A stretch of DNA of 64,000 nucleotides from Chitinophaga jiangningensis (GCF_900142605.1 NZ_FRBL01000002.1:1-64000), one strand, 5' to 3'. Positions 1 to 9,745 are shown, counted from the first letter of the stretch. Numbers and translations: made by a program. The notes: generated by a model from the sequence alone, not told the origin.

Positions 1-218
1 TGCTCCACCTGAAATATTAACGTTATTTATACGCGAAGTAGAGACGCCTCGCAGGCGTCTATTCGAGGAAATCTACCTCCCAATCTCCGCTATTGATGTT
101 TTATTTAATTTAGCGAAGATTATGTTTTGATAGACGCCTGCCAGGCGTCTCTACACAAGTCTTTACCACTGCTCCACCTGAAATATTAACGTTATTAATA
201 CGCGAAATGGAGACGCCT
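1..218. repeat. Direct repeat pair, period about 169 bp
   Basis: Bases 1-49 and 170-218 match at 46 of 49 positions by eye; both begin TGCTCCACCTGAAATATTAA. The first copy touches the window edge, so the array may continue to the left. Each copy runs into a hairpin built on AGACGCCT. No coding sequence is seen in 1-266, which lies downstream of the minus-strand gene at 267-2225. Confidence 0.8.
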
Positions 219-232
219 GATATGGCGTCTCC
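42..232. repeat. Three AGACGCC-based hairpins
   Basis: Three inverted repeats share one stem core. AGACGCCT/AGGCGTCT occurs at 42-60 with loop CGC and at 132-150 with loop GCC. GGAGACGCC/GGCGTCTCC occurs at 209-232 with a six-base loop. They lie between genes and could act as terminators for the minus-strand uptake operon or be copies of a dispersed palindromic repeat. The shared core favours a repeat family. Confidence 0.7.
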
Positions 233-266
233 TCACTATTTAACATCCACCTTATTTTACGAAAAG

Positions 267-2225
267 TCATCTCCCCTTTACCGGCACAAACAACACCGCA
301 TCCGCCACCACTACGCCACTCGCTCCCTTACCTGAAAGTTCCACCCAGGCGCCGGGCTGCAGGGAATATTTTCCCAGGTCCACCCACTCACCGGAAGTTT
401 GCCCTTCCACTTTTACTTCAGCGGATTTTATAGCAGTATTATATTGCTTACGACCATCAAACACCTGCACCGGCGTTACCGCCGCATGGTTTGCCACGCG
501 AGGCACATAGGTATACACCTGGTAGGCGCCGGCTTTTTTAATGGCCGGTGAATAACGGATGGTATTCCCTTTTCCATTATCCAGCAACAAGGTAGGGCCG
601 TAACCGCCACGGTTTTCCGTTTGCCAGTCGCCGGATTTAGTCGTATAGGTAGCATCGTTATCATCCACCAATATTTCAGGGGTACTGCCATCTGCCAGCG
701 GATCATTTTTCAGCTGTTGCTGGATCTTCGCTACATCAGCCTGCTGCACGGATACTTTGGTATCGATGGCCAGCGCTGCCGCCGTAGCAGCGGATTGCGC
801 CAGCACCATAAACACCGGTTCCATACGTATGGAACCATAGGCAATATGGGAAGCCGATAAACAAACGGGCACCAGCAGGTTTTCGCATTGTCCCTTTTTG
901 GGGATGATAGAGCGGTAGCTCACCGGGTATGGTCCGAAACCACCGATCTGCACGTCCCCTTCATTTTTTACCATACCGTTTACGACTATACGCTGACAGT
1001 TATGTGAATCCATGGTATAGGCTGCCATTCCTACCCCATCGGTTACTTTTTCTTTGGCTTCGCAGTTGGCCTGCGTCATCACGTATTCGCCTACCATACG
1101 GCGTACTTCGCGCACGTATAGCTGCGGCGACCAATGACCATTATCGGTATACTCATCCTTCGGATAGCCCCATTGCAGCATTTCATCCCGGAGGTGCTGC
1201 GGCATACGAGGATCATGCCCTATGAAATACAGGAGGCCTTTGGTATATACCTCATGGTCATGGATGATTTGTTTGCGGCCCGCGGCATCCGCCTCCGGAT
1301 AGTCATAATTTCTCCCGATCATATCCGTGGAAAAAGCCCCGTTATTGTTAATGTCCGTTTTATTGTTCGGCATACGATCCACCTTCAGGATAGTATTGAG
1401 CGTTGGCGATTTCAGCTTTTCCAGCAAACGCAGCAGCAGCTCATAACGTGCCGGCTGGTAGTCCTCCGGCTGGGTGATGGCAATGCTGTTTTTAGGATCG
1501 TTGCTCAGGCAGATGCGGAAGTTGTAGGTCTGCACCTTTTTATCCCCGCTTCCCTGCGGCTCCATCGCTGCAGGACTTATCCCCCACAGCAGGCCGCTTT
1601 CCGGCTTACCAGGTGTTCTATAGGGATCAATACCATCGGGAAACTGGTGCTTTTCGCGCAGCTGTACCCCATTGTAGGTTTCGTTGTACTGACTGTTCGC
1701 TTCCCGCCCTACGGTATAGGACACGCCCGCCCTGGCCATCAGATCACCCTCGTAGGAGCAGTCAATAAACATTTTCGCGCGGATAGTACGTGTATCCGCT
1801 CCCGTTACCTTAACGGCGCTGATCCGCTGCCCCTGCATCTCCACACCTGCCAGCTGATACTGGTAGATCACCGGCACATCAGCGGCCTTGATATATTGGT
1901 GGAAAGTAGCTTCCGCTACATGGGGTTCAAAAATCCACTGTTCAAACCGGCCATAGTGGCTCCCGATTCTCCGGTAAAAATCCCTGGAAATACCGGTAAT
2001 GGCGGATTTATTCCCGATATCTGTATAACCCAGGCCTCCGGTGGTGAGCCCACCCAGGTGCTTGTCCGGCGAAATCAGGATCACCGATTTATGCAGCTTT
2101 TTTGCGGTATACGCCGCAATTACACCGGCGGAAGTACCGCCATACACACATACATCTACTTCCTGCGCCCTTGCCAGCCCGCTGAGCAACAGGGCCGCGC
2201 TAACCAATAAAGTTTTCAATTGCAT
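267..2225 (-). CDS. Secreted FAD-dependent oxidoreductase with C-terminal golvesin/xanthan-lyase-like domain
   Basis: The 652-residue protein starts with a signal peptide (residues 1-20, ending LARA). A Rossmann dinucleotide site follows (VYGGTSAGVIAA, then HLGGLTTGGLG), as in the FAD_oxidored family. The FIDCSYEGDLMARAG segment is typical of the oxidoreductases often mislabelled xanthan lyases. The last 130 or so residues (from ILVDDND) look like a golvesin-type beta domain that may bind polysaccharide. It is the last gene of the ECF-FecR-SusC-SusD operon, 16 bp after susD, which suggests periplasmic or surface oxidation of the imported glycan or a released product. The substrate cannot be read from sequence. 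Confidence 0.85.
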   Translation of the reverse strand: MQLKTLLVSAALLLSGLARAQEVDVCVYGGTSAGVIAAYTAKKLHKSVILISPDKHLGGLTTGGLGYTDIGNKSAITGISRDFYRRIGSHYGRFEQWIFEPHVAEATFHQYIKAADVPVIYQYQLAGVEMQGQRISAVKVTGADTRTIRAKMFIDCSYEGDLMARAGVSYTVGREANSQYNETYNGVQLREKHQFPDGIDPYRTPGKPESGLLWGISPAAMEPQGSGDKKVQTYNFRICLSNDPKNSIAITQPEDYQPARYELLLRLLEKLKSPTLNTILKVDRMPNNKTDINNNGAFSTDMIGRNYDYPEADAAGRKQIIHDHEVYTKGLLYFIGHDPRMPQHLRDEMLQWGYPKDEYTDNGHWSPQLYVREVRRMVGEYVMTQANCEAKEKVTDGVGMAAYTMDSHNCQRIVVNGMVKNEGDVQIGGFGPYPVSYRSIIPKKGQCENLLVPVCLSASHIAYGSIRMEPVFMVLAQSAATAAALAIDTKVSVQQADVAKIQQQLKNDPLADGSTPEILVDDNDATYTTKSGDWQTENRGGYGPTLLLDNGKGNTIRYSPAIKKAGAYQVYTYVPRVANHAAVTPVQVFDGRKQYNTAIKSAEVKVEGQTSGEWVDLGKYSLQPGAWVELSGKGASGVVVADAVLFVPVKGR

Positions 2226-2241
2226 TGTTCAATATTTTGAG

Positions 2242-3690
2242 TTAGTAGCCCGGGTTCTGATCCTTTACCGGATCAATGGCTTTGTTATAGTTATATTCAT
2301 TCGTTGGAATAGGCCACAGCAAATGCTTATCCGCAACCGTGATGCCTTTCATGTTCTGTATAACCTGTTTTACCGTGCCCAGTCGCTTCAGATCGAACCA
2401 GTGTTTGGCTTCCGAACAGTTTTCGTAGGTACGTTCCCGTACTACCAGGTTTACAAATGCATCCAGTGTATTATAGTCACTCAGCTTGAAATCCACGGCA
2501 GCATCCGGTGCTGCAGTGGGCTTTCCATAGGCCCTGCGATGCACACGGTTCAGCATTTCCATGGCATTGGCATCAGGGGCACCAGCCGCCCGCGCCGCAC
2601 TTTCTGCATAGAATAACACCACATCTGCATAACGATACATAGGAAAATCATTACCAGCTGCGGTATTGGTCACCTTGTCGCTGAACTTTTTGTTGAGGAT
2701 AGTGGTGCTGGTTAACCCAAACGTTTGTACGTACCAGTTAAATTTATAACGCAGATCGTTTTTATCCCACTGGGTCATAAATTTATTCTGCACGGCATCA
2801 CTGTAAAAAGTATAATAACCGCCCGGCTTATAATAACCGGAGTTAGGGTAATGTGCATACATCGGATAGCTGAATCCCTGATCAGCAGGCGTTCTGCTGA
2901 ATTTCAGGTAAAATACTTCCTCCGGTGATGCCTGCACATCCGGCCCGAAAATTTTATCATAATCATCGGCTACGGCGACTTGTACCAGCGCATATTTATT
3001 ACTGTTGATCACGGCTTCGGCGGCGTCCTTCGCTTTCGTATAGTCGTGCAGGTTCATGTATACATCCGCCAGCACGGCTTTGGCGGACCACCTGGTAGGC
3101 GCCCCGTCCAGCCTGGGCTGGTCGGTGAGGTTATCGGCCGCATAAGTGAGGTCCTCCACGAGGAACTGGTATGTAGCGTCGGTGGTGGCTCTCGGCACAT
3201 CCAGCTGCGACATATTCTCCGCGGTGCGCAGGGGAACTCCTGCCCAGTTCCGCACCAGGTGGAAGTACAACAGTCCGCGCATAAAGCGCGCCTCTGCCAT
3301 AAACCTGGCGGCATCGGCCGTATTGAGCGACTTAGCACCTGGTATCTTCTTAATCACAATATTGGCATTGCGGATAGCCTCATAAAACTGCGCCCAGATA
3401 TCCCCTACGCGGGTAATGTTCGTATTATCGAGGCCGGCATAGTCGTTGAGCGGCGCATGGCTGCCACGGCCATACATGTATTCCGTATAAATTTCCAGCT
3501 GGCACTGGTAAAGGGCCCCCATGCTACCACCCTGTCGGATGGGTTTATAAATCGCATTGAGCCCGGCCTGTACCTCGGCCGGCGAATTGTAAAAGTTTTC
3601 TTCTGCTATCGCCTGCGGCTTTTCATCCAGCACCTTACTGCAGGAAGTCACCAGCATAGCGGCTATCAACAGGTATATCGCATGTTTCAT
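2242..3690 (-). CDS. SusD/RagB-family surface glycan-binding lipoprotein
   Basis: The 482-residue protein has a lipoprotein signal (MLVTSCSKVLDEKPQ, lipidated Cys near residue 17). The N-terminal SusD pattern is clear (NFYNSPAEVQAGLNAIYKP), with helical TPR-like segments in the middle (ARFMRGLLYFHLVRNWAGVP). The C-terminal SusD/RagB domain ends with NCSEAKHWFDLKRLG and LLWPIPTNEYNYN. SusD proteins cap the SusC transporter at the outer membrane and capture oligosaccharide. The gene begins 24 bp after the susC stop, as expected for a co-transcribed pair. Confidence 0.93.
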   Translation of the reverse strand: MKHAIYLLIAAMLVTSCSKVLDEKPQAIAEENFYNSPAEVQAGLNAIYKPIRQGGSMGALYQCQLEIYTEYMYGRGSHAPLNDYAGLDNTNITRVGDIWAQFYEAIRNANIVIKKIPGAKSLNTADAARFMAEARFMRGLLYFHLVRNWAGVPLRTAENMSQLDVPRATTDATYQFLVEDLTYAADNLTDQPRLDGAPTRWSAKAVLADVYMNLHDYTKAKDAAEAVINSNKYALVQVAVADDYDKIFGPDVQASPEEVFYLKFSRTPADQGFSYPMYAHYPNSGYYKPGGYYTFYSDAVQNKFMTQWDKNDLRYKFNWYVQTFGLTSTTILNKKFSDKVTNTAAGNDFPMYRYADVVLFYAESAARAAGAPDANAMEMLNRVHRRAYGKPTAAPDAAVDFKLSDYNTLDAFVNLVVRERTYENCSEAKHWFDLKRLGTVKQVIQNMKGITVADKHLLWPIPTNEYNYNKAIDPVKDQNPGY

Positions 3691-3714
3691 AAAAGTCGGT
3701 TGTTTATTTTAAAA

Positions 3715-6700
3715 TCAGAAACCACAGCGGAGTCCTACCGTAAACGACTTGCTAACCGGGTAGGTAGAATAGTCGATGCCTTGCGCCACGGAGTTTTCAG
3801 AGCCGTACACATTCACTTCCGGGTCGTACCAGGAATACTTTGTGAACGTAATCATATTTTGCGCGCTGATATATACCTGTGCCTTTCTGAACCATTTGGT
3901 ATGTAATCTCTCTACAGGCAGATTATAGGCCAGCTGAATATTTTTCAGTTTCAGGTAGGAGCCGTTTTCTACGAAGCGGGTGGACATATTTCCGGCCAGG
4001 TTGCGGGTGATCTTTGGATATTTAGCATCCGTATGCTCCGGTGTCCAGTGGTTTTCCGCTACTTCTGCCGGCAGGTTGAGGCCCATACCCAGATCGAGCG
4101 TGGCAGCCTTGTTCAGGTTAAAGATGTCGTTGCCCTGCGAGCCCTGGATAAACAGCGTGAGCTCAAATCCTTTGTAGGTGGTAACCGAGTTAATACCGTA
4201 GGTAAAATCAGGATTGGGATTACCGATATAAGTTTTATCTGCCGCAGAAATCTTACCGTCTTTGTTCAGGTCCACATATTCCAGGTTGCCGCTGGCGCTG
4301 TACCCTTTTTCCACATAGCCGTAGAAGATGCCGAATGGCTGCCCTTCACGGAGCAGGTTCACATAATCGTTGAGCGAGCCGGTGTAGAGATTATTGCCGT
4401 AAATATCCTGACCGTTATAGAGTTTGATCACCTTATTGCGATTGAAAGCGATGTTACCGCCAATGTTCCATTTCACGGCTTTGTCCATGGCCTGTACATC
4501 CACGGCAAACTCCATCCCTTTATTCTGCATTTCGCCCACATTTTGCACGGTATTCTTGTAACCCATAGAGGAAGGCAGCTGCACTTTATTCAGGAGATTT
4601 TTGGTGCGTTTCTGATAGAAATCGGCGGTAAGGTGGAAGCGGTCGCGGAACAGACCCAGGTCCACTCCGAAATCCACCTGGTAGGTAGTTTCCCATTTCA
4701 GTGTATTCGGCAGCGTTTCACCCGGTGCGTAGGTGATATAGGCCGCATCGCCGAAAGTGGTGATGCCCGGTGTGAGCAGGTTCAGCGTTTGATAGGGGTT
4801 GATGGCGGTACTGCCGGAAGCACCATAGCTGCTGCGGATTTTCAGGTCGCTGATAACTTTGGACTGCCTGATCCACGGTTCACTGGACATGCGCCAGGCC
4901 ACCGCTGCGGAAGGGAAGTTACCCCACTTGTTCTCTTTGGAATAACGGGAAGAACCATCGCGGCGCATACTCACGGTAAACAGGTACTTTTCCATCAGCG
5001 TATAGTTGACGCGGCCAATGAAGGAGAGCAATGCCCATTTTTCGTAGGTACTGTTAGGAATTCCAGGCGTGGCTGCACTCTGCAGTGATCCGGTATTGAT
5101 CACATCGCTGAGGAAGCCGATACCGGAACCTTTCATCACCGTCTGCACATTATCCTGATAAGTGAAGCCCGCCATAGCATTGATGGCGTGTATGCCAAAG
5201 CGTTTGTTGTAGTTGATGACGTTTTCATTCAGGAGACTTTGGGTTTGAGAAGTATTTACCTCTGCCTTGCCCACTGAGTTGGTGCTTGGTTCGATGTTGG
5301 AATAGATATCACGCCTGTCGTCCTGGTTATTGATACCGGCGGAAATGCGTATGCTCAAATCTTCCATGGGCCGGATGGTGAGTGCCGCATTGGAGAATAC
5401 ACGGTTTGCTTTCAGTCGTTCGTTGACTTCATAAATCGGAATCATCGGGTTGATGATGGCGTTGGAAATAAACGGATAGGCCGTGGTAAGGCGGCGGTAG
5501 GAGCCATCTTCCAGGTAGGGTGATAAAGTTGGCGGCGCCATCAGCATAGCCGAAATGAGATCACTGCCCCTGTTGCCCAGCTGGGAATTTTGTACCCGCG
5601 TATCTATTTTGGTGAGTGCCACATTATACGAAAGTGAAAATACTTTGCTGATATCATGTTCGATACTTCCGCGCAGGGAGTAGCGTTTGTAGTCGCTGTT
5701 GCGCACAATACCATCCTGCAGGTACATACCCGCACCAACAGAGAAGCGTGTTTTATCCCCTCCTCCACTAACGGTAACGCCTGTATTGGAAAGCGGTGCA
5801 TTGTGCATCACGAGGTCCTGCCAGTCGGTGCCGGGTGTTTTCCCGAAATCATCTATCTGCTGCTGGGTGAAGTAAGGAGCCACGTTATCATTTTTCGCCT
5901 GTTCGTTGTACAGCAGGGCGTATTGCTGCGGGCTCATGAGCCGCATTTTTTTGGTGACCGACTGCACGCTATAGCTGGAGGCTACATCTACCGTAGTCCC
6001 TTCTTTTTTCTTACCTGTTTTGGTGGTGATCATCACGATGCCGTTGGCACCGCGGGAGCCGTAGATGGCGGTGGACGATGCATCTTTCAGCACTTCCATG
6101 GAAGCGATGTCGGAGGGTTGCAGGAAGTCGGGGCTGCCGTTAAAAGGAAACCCATCGATCACGTACAGCGGTTCGTTACTGCCGAGGATGGAGTTGACCC
6201 CGCGGATGCGCACACTGATTTTACCACCGGGGGCACCGTTATTCTGCATCACCTGTACACCGGGCGCACGGCCGGCGAGGGCCTGCATGGCGTTGGTGAG
6301 CGGCTGTACGGAAATATCTTCGGAGCGGATCTGCGATACAGCGCCGGTAAGGTCCGATTTTTTAGCGACGCCATAGCCGATCACTACTACTTCAGAGGAT
6401 CTGTTGACTACCGGCTTTAGCCTGACAGATAATGGCGTATTGCCGCTCACCGTTACTTCCAGCGTTTCATAACCCAGATAGGAAATCACGAGCACAGCAT
6501 TGGGAGGGGCATTGAGGCGGAAGGAGCCATCGGCTTGTGTAACTGTTCCGGTGGCGCTGTTTTTCACTTTTACGGTAGCTCCGGGCAGCGGGCCACCGTC
6601 TTCTCCCGTTACTTTACCCAGCACTTCCTGGCGCAGGATTTCCGGCTGGTCAGGTGCGGTTTCCTTTGCCATGATCACTATATTTTTCCCTACCATGGTA

Positions 6701-7023
6701 TAGGTAAGCGGCAGGTTTTTCAGGCAGATGTCCATGGCCTCTTTGAGCGGGGCTCCTTTGATATCTATATTGATGGCGGGAGTACCGTCCAGCAGGTGGT
6801 GGTCAAAGAAAAACACGTAGCCCGATTGCTTTTCAATGGCGCGGCATACCTTTTCCAGCGAAATATTTTTCCGGGAAAGGGTAATTTCCTGTGAGTAGCC
6901 ATTGGCGCTCACCTGCAAGCATGCTGATAATAAAATGATTGCAGCGATTTTCATAACGCGAATTGTTTGGGCGATCCACGGTGGTTGACTGTCCGTGTGC
7001 CGGAGAATAGCTTTAAAATTCAT
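3715..7023 (-). CDS. SusC/RagA-family TonB-dependent transporter with N-terminal STN signalling domain
   Basis: The 1102-residue outer-membrane transporter has a signal sequence, then an STN secretin/TonB domain (about residues 50-115, SLEKVCRAIEKQSGYVFFFD). A carboxypeptidase-D-like domain (about 135-205, DGGPLPGATVKVKNSATGT) follows, then the plug (VVVIGYGVAKKSDLTGAVS) and a long beta barrel ending SKSFTVGLRCGF. The STN domain indicates that it relays substrate binding to the FecR protein at 7199-8359, which controls the ECF sigma factor at 8432-9016. With SusD (2242-3690) it forms the import complex. Confidence 0.95.
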   Translation of the reverse strand: MNFKAILRHTDSQPPWIAQTIRVMKIAAIILLSACLQVSANGYSQEITLSRKNISLEKVCRAIEKQSGYVFFFDHHLLDGTPAINIDIKGAPLKEAMDICLKNLPLTYTMVGKNIVIMAKETAPDQPEILRQEVLGKVTGEDGGPLPGATVKVKNSATGTVTQADGSFRLNAPPNAVLVISYLGYETLEVTVSGNTPLSVRLKPVVNRSSEVVVIGYGVAKKSDLTGAVSQIRSEDISVQPLTNAMQALAGRAPGVQVMQNNGAPGGKISVRIRGVNSILGSNEPLYVIDGFPFNGSPDFLQPSDIASMEVLKDASSTAIYGSRGANGIVMITTKTGKKKEGTTVDVASSYSVQSVTKKMRLMSPQQYALLYNEQAKNDNVAPYFTQQQIDDFGKTPGTDWQDLVMHNAPLSNTGVTVSGGGDKTRFSVGAGMYLQDGIVRNSDYKRYSLRGSIEHDISKVFSLSYNVALTKIDTRVQNSQLGNRGSDLISAMLMAPPTLSPYLEDGSYRRLTTAYPFISNAIINPMIPIYEVNERLKANRVFSNAALTIRPMEDLSIRISAGINNQDDRRDIYSNIEPSTNSVGKAEVNTSQTQSLLNENVINYNKRFGIHAINAMAGFTYQDNVQTVMKGSGIGFLSDVINTGSLQSAATPGIPNSTYEKWALLSFIGRVNYTLMEKYLFTVSMRRDGSSRYSKENKWGNFPSAAVAWRMSSEPWIRQSKVISDLKIRSSYGASGSTAINPYQTLNLLTPGITTFGDAAYITYAPGETLPNTLKWETTYQVDFGVDLGLFRDRFHLTADFYQKRTKNLLNKVQLPSSMGYKNTVQNVGEMQNKGMEFAVDVQAMDKAVKWNIGGNIAFNRNKVIKLYNGQDIYGNNLYTGSLNDYVNLLREGQPFGIFYGYVEKGYSASGNLEYVDLNKDGKISAADKTYIGNPNPDFTYGINSVTTYKGFELTLFIQGSQGNDIFNLNKAATLDLGMGLNLPAEVAENHWTPEHTDAKYPKITRNLAGNMSTRFVENGSYLKLKNIQLAYNLPVERLHTKWFRKAQVYISAQNMITFTKYSWYDPEVNVYGSENSVAQGIDYSTYPVSKSFTVGLRCGF

Positions 7024-7198
7024 ACATTTGATCGGTTTGGGTAATAGAAATCCCGCCCGGCGTGAGCCAGGTGTTTGAAGGTCGTGGAATGATTTTCAGG
7101 AGGGTTACCCGCCATTATTACCGGAGGTGTTCCTGCACTTCCGGTTTTTTTATGGATGGATAACGGTTAGTGTTTACTTTTTCATAACGGTATTGGTT
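7024..7198. other. Intergenic gap between fecR and susC
   Basis: This 175-bp gap should hold the promoter recognised by the cognate ECF sigma factor, since susC is the expected target. No TAnnTTTG element is seen on the minus strand. The imperfect repeat of CCGGAGG and CCGG-rich motifs around 7120-7150 may form a weak hairpin. No coding sequence is seen. Confidence 0.4.
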
Positions 7199-8359
7199 TC
7201 ATGGCTGTACGATGATTTTGTGATTAGATAGTTTAACGTGAATCTTACTGAGCTCGAGTATCCTGATTACTTCTTCTATGCTGCTGTTTCGGTTGATCTT
7301 CCCGCCAAATTCTCTGTCGGCGGGTATTTTGCCTGCGTATTCTATTTCTACATCATACCAGCGTGCGATCTGCCGCATTACGCCGGGAATTTTTTCGTGA
7401 TTAAACAGGAAGTAGCCATTTTTCCAGGCTACCATTTCTTCTACATCCTGGGCTACTGTTACGTTAGTGCTGCCATCTGGTGTGGTGGTGGCCAGCTGCC
7501 CCGGTTGCATACGGGTGGTGGCTTTCGGCGTTTTCACTGCGATGGCGCCTTCCAGCAGGGTGGTGCGGATGCCTGGTTCTTCCGTATAGGCCATCACGTT
7601 AAAGCTGGTGCCCAGTACCTGTATGGTGTTGTTATTGACTTTTACAAAGAAAGGCTGGTTGGCGGCGGGTGCAATTTCAAAATATGCTTCCCCGCTGAGC
7701 TCCACGGTACGGTCGCTCCCATGGAAACTGGCTGGATAGCGTAAGCTGGAAGCGGCGTTGAGCCATACCCGCGAGCCGTCGGCCAGCACAATGCGGAATT
7801 GTCCGCCCCGCGGCACCTGCAACCTGTTATATTGCACCGGCCCCGTGTTGCCGTTGCCGTTATAAGCCAGTTGCCCACCGCTGAGCTGCACGTTGGCATT
7901 ACCCTGCATGGCAAGGCTGGTGTTGGCCGAATCCAGCGTTACCTGTGTACCATCGGCCAGGGTGAGGATGGCTTTGTTGGTGCCGGGCTTGGGCAGTACC
8001 TGCTGCGCTGTCACTGCTTTTCGGGCCGGCTTATGATGCACGTTCCAGTAATACACACCGGCCGTTACCAGCAACAGCAATGAAGCGGCAGCCGCCACCT
8101 GTAGCCGCCAGTTGATGCGGCGTGGCTGCAACCGTTCCTTATAGTCAGTATGCTGCTGCAACCGTTCCCATAGTCGCGCTTTTACGGCCTCCGGGCCTGC
8201 CAGCCCCGACTGTTGCAGCTGCTGCTCTATGGCTGCTTCGAACTGCTGCCGGTATTGCTCCTGGCTTAAGGCAGCGCGGAATTGCTGCAACCCTTCGGCG
8301 TCCAGCGTATCGTGGAGATATTGATCTAATAACGTGGCAAATTGTGCAGGATTCATCAT
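7199..8359 (-). CDS. FecR-family anti-sigma factor (FecR plus DUF4974 domains)
   Basis: The 386-residue protein has a cytoplasmic N-terminus, one membrane segment (about residues 88-105, AAAASLLLLVTAGVYYW), a periplasmic FecR domain (QVPRGGQFRIVLADGSRVWL to VLGTSFNVMAYTEE) and a C-terminal DUF4974 domain (KIPGVMRQIARWYDVEIEY). It should hold the neighbouring ECF sigma factor inactive until the STN domain of the SusC partner reports substrate. The start is either of two adjacent Met codons. Confidence 0.93.
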   Translation of the reverse strand: MMNPAQFATLLDQYLHDTLDAEGLQQFRAALSQEQYRQQFEAAIEQQLQQSGLAGPEAVKARLWERLQQHTDYKERLQPRRINWRLQVAAAASLLLLVTAGVYYWNVHHKPARKAVTAQQVLPKPGTNKAILTLADGTQVTLDSANTSLAMQGNANVQLSGGQLAYNGNGNTGPVQYNRLQVPRGGQFRIVLADGSRVWLNAASSLRYPASFHGSDRTVELSGEAYFEIAPAANQPFFVKVNNNTIQVLGTSFNVMAYTEEPGIRTTLLEGAIAVKTPKATTRMQPGQLATTTPDGSTNVTVAQDVEEMVAWKNGYFLFNHEKIPGVMRQIARWYDVEIEYAGKIPADREFGGKINRNSSIEEVIRILELSKIHVKLSNHKIIVQP

Positions 8360-8431
8360 AGCGTAATTACCTTACAAGGGTAAAGACGCGCAGCTGAGAA
8401 AAAAGGAGGTGCGGAACTGAAAATATTTTTT

Positions 8432-9016
8432 TCAGGAGCACAGCAGGAAAAAGAAAGTGACAAAATACCCCGGCAGCCATTTGCGGAGCGTAGCCAGCGA
8501 TTGTACGATATAGCTTTTGACGGTAACTTTTGATATTCCCATCACAGTGGCGATTTCTTCATGACCGAGGCCCTCGAGGCGACTGAGCCGGAACGCTTTC
8601 TGCTGCTGCGGAGGTAGTTTGAGGATGGCCTGTTGCAGCTGCTGTAGCAGGTCGCGGGAGAAAATTTCTTCCGCACCGTGACTACGGGCGCTCTCCCGGA
8701 AATACTGTTCCTGGTATGCCAGGTAGGTAGCCTGGGAATGCAGCTTGCGGAGGCGACTATAAATAAGGTTACGGGCAGCGATGAAGAGGAATCCCGGGAG
8801 ATTGTTTACCCCGTTGAGCGTGGATCGCTTTTCCCAGAGCATGGTGAATACATCCTGTGTAATATCCTCGGCAATTTCCGGCGACTTGGACAATAACAGG
8901 GCGGCTGCGTACACCCGCTCCCAGTAGCGCTCAAACGCGCATCGGTAGGCCTCTCCATTCCCTGCAAAAATCCCGGTGAGCAGCTCGTGGTCGCTGCTGT
9001 TGATGAAACGCTCCAT
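8432..9016 (-). CDS. ECF RNA polymerase sigma-70 factor, Bacteroidota type
   Basis: The 194-residue protein has region 2 (about residues 22-95, PEIAEDITQDVFTMLWEKR) and region 4 (about 125-180, LPPQQQKAFRLSRLEGLGHE, then a helix-turn-helix GISKVTVKSYIVQSL). The tail YFVTFFFLLCS is strongly hydrophobic and could tether it to its membrane anti-sigma partner. It opens the uptake locus and probably drives susC/susD transcription. Confidence 0.93.
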   Translation of the reverse strand: MERFINSSDHELLTGIFAGNGEAYRCAFERYWERVYAAALLLSKSPEIAEDITQDVFTMLWEKRSTLNGVNNLPGFLFIAARNLIYSRLRKLHSQATYLAYQEQYFRESARSHGAEEIFSRDLLQQLQQAILKLPPQQQKAFRLSRLEGLGHEEIATVMGISKVTVKSYIVQSLATLRKWLPGYFVTFFFLLCS

Positions 9017-9189
9017 TAGATCACACCCGCTGGTTTAAACCGGAATAGCCGGGTGGCTAAAAATAGCAAAAAATAATTGGCAGCCGCAAGATTTACCTGG
9101 CCCGAACAAAAAAATGCCCTCGTTGATTGGTTAAATAGTAATTAACAATTCCTTACAAGCTGCCTTATCCGCAGCATGGTACAATTGCT

Positions 9190-9197
9190 TAAATTTG
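9190..9197 (+). promoter_or_regulatory. Bacteroidota -7 element for msrB
   Basis: TAAATTTG matches the TAnnTTTG consensus of the Bacteroidota primary sigma factor and lies 18 bp before the ATG at 9216. Transcription would begin near 9203, after the alternative upstream start at 9195, so it decides for 9216. No clear TTG at -33 is seen. Confidence 0.55.
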
Positions 9198-9215
9198 TAT
9201 AGACAACTTACGCAT

Positions 9216-9737
9216 ATGAGAATTCAGTCCATCATACTCCTCCTTTTATTTTTTGTAACCGCGTGTAAAGGACAGGCGCAAAAGAGTAATAATATGGAAA
9301 CTACACACACCAATAATCCATATTACTCCCGTACAGATACTACCCATCTGAACGTGAGTAATGAAGAATGGAAAAAAATCCTGCCACGGGATTTATACAA
9401 TGTGGCCAGGCAACAGGGCACCGAAAGAGCATTTACCGGTAAATACTGGGAAGGAAACCCTAAAGGCACCTACTACTGCGCCGTTTGCGGCAACGAACTC
9501 TTCCGCTCGGATGCCAAGTTCGCCAGCGAATGCGGATGGCCCAGCTTTTTTGAGCCCGTACGGGAAAACAGCGTGATTTACAAGCCGGATAACTCCTTCG
9601 GTATGGAACGGATAGAAGTGGAATGCGCCCGGTGCAACTCCCATCTCGGACATATATTTGACGATGGTCCACCGCCTACCCATAAACGCTTTTGTATGAA
9701 TTCGGTGTCGCTCGACTTTGAACCCGATAGTAAATAA
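9216..9737 (+). CDS. msrB: Peptide-methionine (R)-S-oxide reductase, lipoprotein form
   Basis: From the ATG at 9216 the protein has 173 residues and begins with a lipoprotein signal (LLLLFFVTACKGQAQ). MsrB reduces methionine-R-sulfoxide in oxidised proteins. Two zinc-binding Cys pairs are present (CAVCGNELF and CARCNSHLGHIF), as is the catalytic Cys motif KRFCMNSVSLDF near the C-terminus. The lipobox suggests it repairs periplasmic or membrane-facing proteins. An upstream in-frame start at 9195 would put extra residues before the signal peptide and overlap the promoter. Confidence 0.93.
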   Translation: MRIQSIILLLLFFVTACKGQAQKSNNMETTHTNNPYYSRTDTTHLNVSNEEWKKILPRDLYNVARQQGTERAFTGKYWEGNPKGTYYCAVCGNELFRSDAKFASECGWPSFFEPVRENSVIYKPDNSFGMERIEVECARCNSHLGHIFDDGPPPTHKRFCMNSVSLDFEPDSK

Positions 9738-9745
9738 GTTCTTAT

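Noticed and set aside
1134..2210. A 358-codon open frame on the plus strand
   Set aside because: It lies entirely opposite the FAD oxidoreductase gene and has no family motif or start context. It is an antisense shadow.
4033..5088. A 351-codon open frame on the plus strand inside susC
   Set aside because: It is an antisense shadow of the SusC barrel, with no signal or domain. The overlapping plus-strand frame at 5656-6420 was rejected for the same reason.
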